Shown here piece by piece: positions 13,993-20,838 of a stretch of DNA of 20,838 bases. Position numbers and translations under genes: made by a program. Source of the stretch: Lachnospira sp. UBA4285 (GTDB lineage: Bacteria; Bacillota; Clostridia; Lachnospirales; Lachnospiraceae); the NCBI GenBank assembly GCA_002394965.1, contig DGVL01000055.1, positions 1,062-21,899 on the forward strand. The letters run 5' to 3'. Each line of letters opens with the position of its first letter. The stretch's first letter is position 1. The notes under the pieces were generated by a model. That model did not search any database, had not been told where the DNA came from, and was given only the letters and a program-made list of their open reading frames with translations.

Positions 13993-14651
13993 ACGATGAG
14001 TTCTCCCAGATTCTGTACAAAGAGATCGGCTGTCTCCCGGATGACGCCCTCGAGATCAGCCGATCCGGGGTCGGCCACACCGACGGTGAAAAAGCCGCCG
14101 GCTTTAGCCCCCTGTATCGATCTCAGTGTGTCCTCGACCACGATGCATTCGTCCGGACGTGCGCCTGCTTTCCGGGCCGCCCGCAGGTACACATCCGGCG
14201 CGCCTTTGTCCCGGTTTACTTCCCGGGTCTGCGTAAAACTGCTGAAATACGACAGGATTCCGCAGCGCGCAAGGCAGGGAAGATAAAGCGACTCGTCCGA
14301 GGCCGTGGCGGCCACTATACTGACGCCTCTTTCTGCCAGAAACTGCAGAAACTGTGCCGCATATGGCTTCAGGCGGATACTGTTCCGGTATGCTTCAAGC
14401 GCCATCGCGTGCCACTCGTCGATGATCGCTTTCTCGCCAAGCGCCAGCCCGAACCGCTTCTTCGTGTATGCAGCGCCGATCTCGTAGTTCAGCGTCTTGA
14501 TATTCTCCATGTAGTCTCTCGGTGCCGGAATGCCGCGTTTTGCAAGAAACTTCACATCTATGTCGTGCCACAGCCAGGTTGAATCCAGCAGTGTCCCGTC
14601 CAGATCAAGGATTGCCGTCGTGAAATCCGGTGTTTCGCTGCGGATAATCAT
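13989..14651 (-). CDS. HAD-family hydrolase, beta-phosphoglucomutase-like
   Basis: This 220-residue HAD protein has motif I AILDLDGTLLDS (Asp16, Asp18), motif II VAATASDE, and motif III/IV in KGAPDVYLRAARKAG and CIVVEDTLRSIQGAKAGGF. The helical cap and the VVEDT motif fit the beta-PGM-like branch. Both Asp residues of motif I are kept, so either phosphatase or mutase chemistry is possible; I expect a sugar- or nucleotide-phosphate phosphatase. The start and stop each lie in four-base ATGA overlaps with the flanking genes. It is not a duplicate of the next HAD gene: cap and C-terminus differ strongly. Confidence 0.9.
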   Translation of the reverse strand: MIIRSETPDFTTAILDLDGTLLDSTWLWHDIDVKFLAKRGIPAPRDYMENIKTLNYEIGAAYTKKRFGLALGEKAIIDEWHAMALEAYRNSIRLKPYAAQFLQFLAERGVSIVAATASDESLYLPCLARCGILSYFSSFTQTREVNRDKGAPDVYLRAARKAGARPDECIVVEDTLRSIQGAKAGGFFTVGVADPGSADLEGVIRETADLFVQNLGELIV

Positions 14652-15895
14652 TCGCTTGTCGTGTCATCCGGCATCACAGACAGATGATTCTTCACATTGT
14701 CGAAAGTGTAATTCGACTCGTAGCTTTTGATCTTCTCGTAGATCATGTTGTTCTTCACGGTGGTCTTTATCGAATCCGCCGTAAGATCCGGAGCCGTGCG
14801 GTTCTCAAAGTAAACATAGTAGTACACCGGAGTTGTTGATGAAGTGTCCGCAATGACAGTGGAATCACCGGTCTGGCGGGACTCGTCAAACAGCCAGTCG
14901 GCCATGTCGGTGTTGGAGATCCCGGAGTAATTCATGTCGGCCATCTCCATGGCGTCGTTGTAATGGTCGCCCTCGTCTTCTGCGCTGCCCGAATAATAGC
15001 GGTATGTCACGGTGTCAAGACTCTGTTTGTTCTGACTGTAGTAACTCTGAATGTCCTCGTCACCGGGCGTTGTGTTGTCCTGCAGATAAGTCAGATACGC
15101 CTTGCACTTCAGGTCCGTCTTGATCCAGGAAGAGATTTTGTCCTCCGTAGCCTTCTCGCCGTACAGAGTTTTAATGTACTCCTCACGGCTCTCACCGGCT
15201 GACTCGGCGTCAGAATCAAGCGAACTCATATATGCGTCGTAATCGGAGTCCTGCGAGTCATACGTAAAATCCGAATTCACGCCCATGTCTTCAAGGAGTG
15301 CCATCTCCTGTTTGATTGTGTCGATCGCAAGAGAGTTGAATGCCTGCTCATAGGTGTATCCGCTCTGGCCGTAATTCTGGGTCGAATCGCCGGCAGTCGG
15401 ATCATACGACATGTACTGGGTCATGTAGTCGCCATAGGTCATGTCTCCGTAGAGCGTCTGGGACAGGAAGTCCCGCTTGGAGTACCCGTAATAGTACTCA
15501 TACTTCGTTTTGCTGATCTTTTCGTCACCCACGGCGATGTACTTCACATCCGTGTAATAGTAATTGGAACCATAGTGCCAGATCAGAGCTGCCGCGACAA
15601 GCGCGCATGCCAGGGAAAGCGAGACTTTCATGATCCTTGCCGCACGGGCATCGGAGCGCTTCATTTTCTCCCGCTCGGCCATCTTCCGGTCATAGCTGGT
15701 AACCTTTTCTGTCTCCTTATGTTCTGCGATCTTTGCGTCCTCTCTGCTGCGCTTCTTCTCCTGACGGACTTTCTCCGCTTCCACCGCCTTCTCAATGCGG
15801 GCGTCTTCCTTTGCCTTGCGCTCCCGCCTCTTCTCCAGCTTTTTCCTCTCTTTCTCGTCGAGATTCTCCATCAGATTGCGGTTTTTGTTAGCCAT
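14648..15895 (-). CDS. Membrane-anchored SurA-like protein with long charged N-terminal coil
   Basis: This 415-residue protein starts with about 85 highly charged residues dominated by Lys, Glu and Arg, a probable cytoplasmic coiled coil. One hydrophobic helix follows at about 89-107, with no lipobox Cys. The rest is a Tyr/Asp/Ser-rich extracytoplasmic domain of about 300 residues. That domain resembles the N-terminal chaperone part of SurA/PrsA-type foldases (VGDEKISKTKYEYYY; long helices with EMALLEDMGV; TPGDEDIQSYYSQNK). No parvulin PPIase signature is visible. A secretion-linked chaperone or holdase is the best guess. It begins ten bases after nadE and overlaps the HAD gene by four bases, so it is in one operon, though the functional link is not obvious. 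The very acidic outer domain is unusual next to the basic N-terminal half. Confidence 0.75.
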   Translation of the reverse strand: MANKNRNLMENLDEKERKKLEKRRERKAKEDARIEKAVEAEKVRQEKKRSREDAKIAEHKETEKVTSYDRKMAEREKMKRSDARAARIMKVSLSLACALVAAALIWHYGSNYYYTDVKYIAVGDEKISKTKYEYYYGYSKRDFLSQTLYGDMTYGDYMTQYMSYDPTAGDSTQNYGQSGYTYEQAFNSLAIDTIKQEMALLEDMGVNSDFTYDSQDSDYDAYMSSLDSDAESAGESREEYIKTLYGEKATEDKISSWIKTDLKCKAYLTYLQDNTTPGDEDIQSYYSQNKQSLDTVTYRYYSGSAEDEGDHYNDAMEMADMNYSGISNTDMADWLFDESRQTGDSTVIADTSSTTPVYYYVYFENRTAPDLTADSIKTTVKNNMIYEKIKSYESNYTFDNVKNHLSVMPDDTTSE

Positions 15896-15905
15896 TTTTC
15901 CAGTT

Positions 15906-17840
15906 TTATCCTTCCTTGGTAAGATTTTTTTCTATTGTATCCAGCTCCGCCATCCAGACCGCACCGGACGCGTCGCTTGGCATGCGCAGATCGCCTCTCG
16001 GGCTCACCGCGACGGTACCGACCTTCGGGGAATCCGGAAGGCAGGAGCGCTTGTACTGCTGCGCAAAGAACCGCCAGGTAAAGGTCCTCTGCCAGTGGTA
16101 AATCGTCTGCGCATCGTAGACGCCGGCGAATGCAGCCCGCGCGATCCGGAAGAGCTTCTTCGGATGCACACCGAAACGCAGCGTGTGATACAGGAAGAAA
16201 TCGTGCAGCTCATACGGTCCGACCAGATCCTCGGTTTTCTGTGAGATCTGCCCCTCTTCCGGCGGGAGAAGCTCCGGGCTCACCGGTGTATCAAGAACAT
16301 CCAGAAGGGCCTTGGCAAGTTCCCCGTCTGAACAGGTATCCGCCTCGAAGCGTACCAGATAGCGCACGAGTGTCTTTGGCACGGACGCGTTGACGCCATA
16401 CATGGACATGTGGTCACCGTTGTAGGTGGCCCAGCCCAGCGCCAGCTCGCTCAGATCTCCGGTTCCGATCACAATTCCATTATACATGTTGGCCAGGTCC
16501 ATAAGGATCTGCGTCCGCTCTCTGGCCTGTGCGTTCTCGTACGTCACATCGTGCACGTTCTCGTCCTGGCCGATGTCCGCAAAGTGCTGCCGCACCGCCT
16601 TCAAAACGTTGATCTCTTTGAGCGTGCAGCCCATCTGGCGGGTAAGCGTCACGGCGTTGTTATATGTCCTGTCCGTCGTCCCGAAAGCCGGCATCGTGAC
16701 GCAGATAATCCCCTTCCGGGAAAGTCCCAGGGAGTCAAATGCCCTCGCTGTCACTAGAAGCGCGAGTGTGGAGTCAAGTCCTCCCGAGATGCCGATCACC
16801 GCGTGCGAGCAGCCGATGTGCGCCAGTCTTTTTCGCAGCCCCATGCTCTGCATCTGCAGGATCTCACCGCAGCGCCGTTCTCTCTCGCCGGAGGCATCCG
16901 GCACAAACGGCGTGCGGTCGTATCGGCGTGTCAGGCGCAGCTGCCTTGGCTCCATGGAGAACGGAATGATCCGGTACCCTTCATCATTCGTGGTAAATGT
17001 CGTCATCCGCACTCTCTCGGCTGTCAGCTTCTGAAGGTCCACCTGAGCCTTCAGGAACCCGTCCGTGAATCGCTCCGACTCCGCCAGCATGGCGCCGTTT
17101 TCCGCGATCAGGCGGTGTCCGGAGAAGACGATGTCCTGCGTGGACTCGTCCCGGCCGCTGCTGCAGTAGACATAGGCAGCCACCAGTCTTGCCGACTGGC
17201 CTGTCACGAGCGCCCGGCGGTAATCCGCCTTGCCGATGAGCTCATTGCTCGCCGAGAGATTGGCGATGAGAGTCGCACCGGCAAGTGCGTGGTTCACACT
17301 CGGCGGCAGCGGAACCCACAGGTCTTCACAGATCTCCGCGCCAATGCAAAGATCCGGATTCTCCACGCATGCAAGAAGAATATTTCCCCCAAACGCGACG
17401 GGACGTCCGTCAAACAGGATGTCTGTCACGTCAGGGCGTCCCGGCGTGAACTGCCGCCTCTCATAGAATTCATTGTAATTGGGAAGATTCCTCTTCGGAA
17501 TAAATGCCAGCACCCTGCCCTCGTACACTGCCGCCGCCACGTTGTACAGTTTTCCGCTGACGACAAGCGGCAGTCCGACAAGTATGATCATCCCGGGGCA
17601 GCATGCACTTTTTTGCACAATCTCACTCAGGCCGCTCCTCGCAGCATCCTGCAGGGTCCTCGTCAGAAACAGATCGCCGCAGGTATACCCCGTTACGGCA
17701 AGTTCCGGGAGAACCAGAAGCTGGATATCCGCCTCGCGGGCTTCATCCATCGCGCAGAGAATCTGCTGCGTGTTATAGGCACAGTCGGCAACTTTCAGTC
17801 TGGGAGTGAAGGCCGCCACATTCAGAAATCCGTCTTTCAC
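15906..17840 (-). CDS. nadE: Glutamine-dependent NAD+ synthetase
   Basis: This 644-residue, two-domain enzyme converts nicotinic acid adenine dinucleotide to NAD+, using ammonia made from glutamine. The N-terminal nitrilase-type glutaminase carries its triad Glu46 (VLPELAVTGY), Lys116 (FIPKRNLPNY) and Cys171 (GAEICEDLW). The C-terminal synthetase has the ATP pyrophosphatase P-loop SGGLDS (352-357) and GTGDLSELALGWATYNGDHMS. Length matches the long, glutamine-using form. The start is GTG at 17840 with GGGAGGG six bases upstream. It is the first gene of an operon with the SurA-like protein and two HAD phosphatases. Confidence 0.97.
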   Translation of the reverse strand: MKDGFLNVAAFTPRLKVADCAYNTQQILCAMDEAREADIQLLVLPELAVTGYTCGDLFLTRTLQDAARSGLSEIVQKSACCPGMIILVGLPLVVSGKLYNVAAAVYEGRVLAFIPKRNLPNYNEFYERRQFTPGRPDVTDILFDGRPVAFGGNILLACVENPDLCIGAEICEDLWVPLPPSVNHALAGATLIANLSASNELIGKADYRRALVTGQSARLVAAYVYCSSGRDESTQDIVFSGHRLIAENGAMLAESERFTDGFLKAQVDLQKLTAERVRMTTFTTNDEGYRIIPFSMEPRQLRLTRRYDRTPFVPDASGERERRCGEILQMQSMGLRKRLAHIGCSHAVIGISGGLDSTLALLVTARAFDSLGLSRKGIICVTMPAFGTTDRTYNNAVTLTRQMGCTLKEINVLKAVRQHFADIGQDENVHDVTYENAQARERTQILMDLANMYNGIVIGTGDLSELALGWATYNGDHMSMYGVNASVPKTLVRYLVRFEADTCSDGELAKALLDVLDTPVSPELLPPEEGQISQKTEDLVGPYELHDFFLYHTLRFGVHPKKLFRIARAAFAGVYDAQTIYHWQRTFTWRFFAQQYKRSCLPDSPKVGTVAVSPRGDLRMPSDASGAVWMAELDTIEKNLTKEG

Positions 17841-17914
17841 CGGGATCCCTCCCTTTTTTCAGTCCTCAAAAAAAGCAATCGTCAATACGCTTTCTGCTGA
17901 CTGCAGATTTTTGT

Positions 17915-17920
17915 ATTATA
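17915..17920 (-). promoter_or_regulatory. nadE operon promoter (extended -10)
   Basis: On the minus strand TGG-TATAAT is a perfect extended -10, 75 bases before the nadE GTG. The -35 is weak. No NiaR or NrtR operator was recognised. Confidence 0.6.
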
Positions 17921-17959
17921 CCATACCGTGCATAAAAAGATGTGACCGGTTTGTGTTCG

Positions 17960-17990
17960 AAAAAACCCCGCAGGCAGCCGCTGCGGGGTT
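17960..17990 (-). terminator. Rho-independent terminator of ribU
   Basis: AACCCCGCAG and CTGCGGGGTT form a perfect ten-bp stem (17964-17973 with 17981-17990) with a seven-base loop. On the minus strand a run of T follows. It lies 30 bases past the ribU stop. Confidence 0.93.
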
Positions 17991-18020
17991 ACTCAGAATT
18001 GCGTTCTTTGAGGCGCAGGG

Positions 18021-18743
18021 TCAGTGATCGCCCTTTAACAGCCTTGACAGATGCGGGTACAAAAGCGCGACGATGATGCTCACAATGCCTGCCTTCATCA
18101 GATTGAACGGCCCGACACAGATGGCGGCAAAGGAATAAATATCGTTCACGCCGGAGTTGATTGCGCTTCCCATCTCAATGAACGATGAAACTGGCATGCC
18201 GTAGAGCTGCGAATATTTCGGCAGCAGATATACGGCATTGAGCAGTACTCCGCCGGCAGTCATGAAGGCAGATCCGACGATGAGGCTCACAACCGCCCGT
18301 TTCTTCGTCCGATGGAAATGGTACAGGATGGCTGCCGGCACTACAAGAAAGCATCCGATGATAAAGTTGGCGAATTCCCCGACAAAGGCGGTACTCGTCC
18401 CCTTCACGACAATCATCAGGAGATTCTTGAGAGCCTCCATGATGACACCGGCACAGGGCCCGAGCATAAATGCGCCGATAAGGATCGGAACTTCCGAGAA
18501 GTCGATCTTGTAGAAGGACGGTGCCAGAAACGGCAGCGGAAAATCCACATACATCAGAATGACGGAAATCGCGGTGAACATGGCGAGTATGACAAGATGA
18601 TTCACCTTCGTCTTTTCGCCGGCGAACCTCCGGCCGCTTGTCCGTTCGATGATCTTCTGGAAAAGAAGAGCGCACAAATAGACCGCGACGGTAATCGCAA
18701 TCGAAACGGCAAGAAATACAATGTTCTCTTTTACAATCTGCAT
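18021..18743 (-). CDS. ribU: Riboflavin ECF transporter substrate-binding subunit RibU
   Basis: This 240-residue integral membrane protein has six or seven hydrophobic segments. The ECF S-component hallmark FYKIDFSEVPILIGAFMLGP lies near its middle, followed by EALKNLLMIVVKGTSTAFVGE. RibU binds riboflavin outside the membrane and works with the shared EcfA/A'/T module, which is not in this window. The N-terminus has an extra hydrophobic helix before the conserved core. ATG at 18743 has AAGGGAG six bases upstream. The frame is open 31 more codons, but that stretch is the FMN riboswitch. Specificity for riboflavin rests on both the motif and the riboswitch. Confidence 0.95.
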   Translation of the reverse strand: MQIVKENIVFLAVSIAITVAVYLCALLFQKIIERTSGRRFAGEKTKVNHLVILAMFTAISVILMYVDFPLPFLAPSFYKIDFSEVPILIGAFMLGPCAGVIMEALKNLLMIVVKGTSTAFVGEFANFIIGCFLVVPAAILYHFHRTKKRAVVSLIVGSAFMTAGGVLLNAVYLLPKYSQLYGMPVSSFIEMGSAINSGVNDIYSFAAICVGPFNLMKAGIVSIIVALLYPHLSRLLKGDH

Positions 18744-18753
18744 AGAATTCTCC

Positions 18754-18938
18754 CTTCTCACATCCAGACTGTACTGTCGGCTGAGGCTTCTCACCTCATC
18801 TGCCGGAGAATTCTGCAGACTTTCAAGTCTTTTCATCCGGCTCGCGGGCTCGCCTGTCAGACGCTTAAAACGACTGCGGCATACCGCCGGTCAGGAATTC
18901 ACGCGAGGCTTCCCCGCGTGTCACCTTGCCCCGAAGAG
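18754..18938 (-). ncRNA. FMN riboswitch (RFN element)
   Basis: Read on the minus strand, the conserved blocks come in order: CTTCGGGGCAAGGTGA, GACCGGCGGT, GAGCCCGCGAGCC, a variable arm closed by GCCGG/CCGGC, GGTGAGAAGCC, AGCCGACAGTACAGTCTGGA, and TGTGAGAAGG. P1 is CTCTTC (18933-18938) with GAGAAG (18754-18759). There is no terminator between aptamer and gene: the aptamer's 3' edge runs into the Shine-Dalgarno AAGGGAG (18750-18756), only 10 bases from the ATG. Control is therefore probably at translation initiation, with FMN turning ribU off. Confidence 0.95.
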
Positions 18939-18941
18939 CTC

Positions 18942-18970
18942 AAGATATGAAATTGTCAGCCTTTCGGCAA
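18942..18970 (-). promoter_or_regulatory. ribU promoter candidate
   Basis: On the minus strand TTGCCG (18965-18970) and TATCTT (18942-18947) are 17 bases apart. Initiation would fall right at the 5' edge of the aptamer, downstream of the preceding terminator. Both boxes are weak matches. Confidence 0.4.
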
Positions 18971-19006
18971 AAAACGCGCCGGCCCAGGCTGCCGGACCTG
19001 CGCGTT
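18969..19006 (-). terminator. Rho-independent terminator after the aminotransferase gene
   Basis: AACGCGC and GCGCGTT (18973-18979 with 19000-19006) plus an inner GGTCC/GGGCC helix form a long GC-rich hairpin. On the minus strand TTTT follows. It closes the valS-aminotransferase unit about 50 bases past the stop. Confidence 0.88.
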
Positions 19007-19056
19007 ATTTCCTGTTTACAGTAATTCCTGTGGGTGCATTTGTCAAGTGAGACGGC

Positions 19057-20232
19057 TCACTTCTTTCTGGAAGCAAGCCAGGAGGTTATCTGCGAGGCGC
19101 ACCACTTTGTCTTTTCTGCCGGAAGCACGAGTGCAAAGCGAACGTGATTTTTCCCCAGAGAACCGAACGCCGAGCCGGGCGTGCAGAGCACGCCTGTCTC
19201 GCGAAGCATCGCAAAACAGAACTCCCGGTCGTCTTTAAACCCTTTCGGAATCGGAGCCCACACGAACATTGTGCCCTCTGAGCCTGTGACTTTCCAGCCT
19301 CCGGCAGTGAGCGTGCTGCAGAGCGCGTCCCGCCGCTCCTGATACGCCATCTCCTGCCTGCGGACTTCAGCCTGCGGACCGGTCAGCGCAGCCACGGCTG
19401 CCTTCTGCTGCAGCAGACACATGCCGTAATCAAACTGGGAGCGGATAACCCGGAACTTCGCGATCACTGCCGGATTGCCGAGAACAAAGGAAATCCGCAG
19501 CCCTGTCAGGTTGTACGTCTTGGAGAGGGAGTTGAACTCAACACCAACATCCATGGCCCCCGGCAAAGACAGGAAGGAAAAGCCTCTGCGGCCGTCGTAC
19601 TCAATCTCAGAGTACGCGTTGTCGTGCACAACGAGAATATTATACTTCCTGGCAAAACGTATGATATTCTCATAGGATTCGCGGTCCGCACAGGTGCAGG
19701 TCGGATTCAGCGGGTAGGACACGACGATCATTTTCGCCTTCCGGGCTGTGTCCTCCGGAATCTTCTCAAGAAGCGGCGCATAGTGATTCTCCGGGTCAAG
19801 GTCGTAGTTGACGACTTTCGCACCGCACAGGTACGGACCGTCTGAAAAGATCGGATACCCGGGATTGGGCGTCAAGACGATATCGCCCGGCTCGCAGACG
19901 GTCCAGGCAATATGCGCGAACCCTTCCTGCGTTCCGTTCAACGACATAATCTCATCCGGTCTGAGCGTGACATTGTAACGCCTCGCATACCAGGCCTGCA
20001 CAGCCTGGATCAGCTCGGCACTGTCCCGGATCGCGTATTTGTAATTATCCGGATCCAGCGCTGCTTCGCTCACCGCCTTCATGACGTGGGGCGCCGGCTT
20101 AAAGTCCGGCGTACCCACAAACATGTCATAGACCGGCTTTCCGGCCTTAATGCGTTCATCCTTTTTCTCAAGCAGTTCGGCGAAAATATTCAGCCCAAAG
20201 TGCTCTGCGCGCTCCGAAAACACAAACTCCAT
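19057..20232 (-). CDS. PLP-dependent aminotransferase, class I/II (DapL/AlaT-like)
   Basis: This 391-residue fold-type I aminotransferase has a PLP lysine Lys238 in SLSKTYNLTGLR. Cofactor residues are Asn176 (SYPLNPT), Asp204 and Tyr208 (VHDNAYSEI), and Arg246. The opening region (FAELLEKKDERIKAGKPVYD) and TPDFKPAPHV resemble the LL-diaminopimelate aminotransferase group. Typical DapL has IGIGDTT(E)P in place of MFVGTPDF here, so specificity is uncertain. Alanine, aspartate or an aromatic amino acid are possible amino donors. ATG at 20232 is preferred over TTG at 20238, because GTGAGG is seven bases from the ATG. It starts nine bases after valS, so the two are probably co-transcribed. Confidence 0.88.
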   Translation of the reverse strand: MEFVFSERAEHFGLNIFAELLEKKDERIKAGKPVYDMFVGTPDFKPAPHVMKAVSEAALDPDNYKYAIRDSAELIQAVQAWYARRYNVTLRPDEIMSLNGTQEGFAHIAWTVCEPGDIVLTPNPGYPIFSDGPYLCGAKVVNYDLDPENHYAPLLEKIPEDTARKAKMIVVSYPLNPTCTCADRESYENIIRFARKYNILVVHDNAYSEIEYDGRRGFSFLSLPGAMDVGVEFNSLSKTYNLTGLRISFVLGNPAVIAKFRVIRSQFDYGMCLLQQKAAVAALTGPQAEVRRQEMAYQERRDALCSTLTAGGWKVTGSEGTMFVWAPIPKGFKDDREFCFAMLRETGVLCTPGSAFGSLGKNHVRFALVLPAEKTKWCASQITSWLASRKK

Positions 20233-20241
20233 TCGCAAGCC

Positions 20242-20838
20242 TCACTTCTGCAGGGCGGCCAGCCGCTCCTTTGTCGCCGCCAGCATTGTCTGATAGTTCT
20301 TCTGTTTATTCTTCTCTTCCTCAACCTTCGCGGCAGGCGCCTTGGCAAGGAACTTCTCGTTGGAGAGCATCTTTTTGGAGCGCATGACCTCTCCGGTCAG
20401 TCTCGCCTCTTCTTTCTTCAGGCGCTGTATCTCAAGCTGTATGTCGACAAGGTCGGCAAATGGCATAAAGATCTCGCCGTCACGGATGACAACCGAAACC
20501 GCCGAATCGTCGATCCCGGTCTTGTCAGCCTGCACCGCCACCTCAGACGCGAACGAAAGCGTCGCAAAGAACTGGCCGGACTTCTCAAATACCGAGCGGA
20601 CAGCCGGGTTGTCAGACACCACATACACCTTTGCCTTGCGGGACGGAGCCACATTCATCTGCGTGCGGGCGTTGCGGATCGCGCGGACAGCCTCCATGAC
20701 TCTCTGAATGTCTTCTTCTTCCTTCGGGAAGTCAAGCGTCTCGTCGTACAGCGGCCAGCGGGAGATCATGATTGATTCCTCGCTGTCCTGAAGCGTGCAG
20801 AAGATCTCCTCCGTAATGAACGGCATGAACGGGTGCAG
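20242..20838 (-). CDS. valS: Valyl-tRNA synthetase, C-terminal part (5' end outside window)
   Basis: The last 198 codons of ValS are present, open to the window edge. They hold the end of the anticodon-binding domain (LHPFMPFITEEIFCTL and ISRWP near the start). The C-terminal arm of ValS follows: MEAVRAIRNARTQMNV, then a charged coiled coil from about residue 125 of this fragment (VDIQLEIQRLKKEEARL to the end). The coil (tRNA-binding arm) separates ValS from IleRS and LeuRS. The enzyme charges tRNA-Val and hydrolyses mischarged Thr-tRNA. The stop lies nine bases before the aminotransferase ATG. Confidence 0.96.
   Translation of the reverse strand: MHPFMPFITEEIFCTLQDSEESIMISRWPLYDETLDFPKEEEDIQRVMEAVRAIRNARTQMNVAPSRKAKVYVVSDNPAVRSVFEKSGQFFATLSFASEVAVQADKTGIDDSAVSVVIRDGEIFMPFADLVDIQLEIQRLKKEEARLTGEVMRSKKMLSNEKFLAKAPAAKVEEEKNKQKNYQTMLAATKERLAALQK

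Noticed and set aside
16803..17900. 365-codon plus-strand frame opposite nadE
   Set aside because: Antisense to the conserved glutaminase and P-loop regions of nadE; Arg/His/Cys-rich composition with no recognisable fold.
18744..18836. 31-codon N-terminal extension of RibU
   Set aside because: The DNA there is the conserved 3' half of the FMN riboswitch; the ATG at 18743 has a good ribosome site.
19018..19046. TTGACA (19041-19046) with TACTGT 17 bases on, as ribU promoter
   Set aside because: A strong terminator (18969-19006) lies between it and the riboswitch, and the -10 box is poor; the site at 18942-18970 is better placed.

Overview
The window looks like chromosomal DNA from a fairly GC-rich Clostridia-type Bacillota, plausibly Lachnospiraceae. 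Supporting signs are Shine-Dalgarno sites rich in AGGAG, GTG and TTG starts, a SufCBDSU cluster with SufU, a CIRCE element at clpB, an FMN riboswitch on a RibU-type ECF transporter, and a GlpK/GlpA-like/FAD oxidoreductase/DUF1667 operon. The taxon is inferred from family content only. Nearly all genes lie on the minus strand; a LysR gene and an integrase remnant are on the plus strand.

Layout from left to right. (1) 1-1049: the 5' part of clpB, cut at the window edge in its first Walker B motif, with a CIRCE operator and two promoter candidates upstream. (2) 1001-5809: a glycerol operon read leftward as glpK, a GlpA-like dehydrogenase with a BFD-like Fe-S tail, an FAD oxidoreductase and a DUF1667 protein, ending in a terminator. 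(3) About 5840-7200: an AT-rich accessory patch with a possible group II intron scar, a 14-bp-arm inverted repeat, a frameshifted tyrosine recombinase remnant, a second inverted repeat and two overlapping unrecognised ORFs. (4) 7266-12332: the iron-sulfur assembly operon sufC-sufB-sufD-sufS-sufU with leader palindromes and a strong terminator. (5) 12355-13308: a divergent LysR regulator. (6) 13291-17920: nadE, a SurA-like membrane-anchored protein and two HAD phosphatases in one tightly packed operon. (7) 17960-18970: ribU under an FMN riboswitch. (8) 18969-20838: the 3' end of valS followed by a DapL-like aminotransferase and a terminator.

Most of the window is core metabolism: glycerol use, Fe-S biogenesis, NAD synthesis, riboflavin uptake and translation. 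Fe-S and flavin supply genes sit close to Fe-S and flavin consumers, but there is no evidence that this is more than proximity. I did not find a clear new multi-gene system. The best leads are the SD/anti-SD complementarity inside the ribU riboswitch, the inverted repeats around the decayed recombinase, the two orphan ORFs in the AT-rich patch, and the SurA-like protein in the nadE operon.
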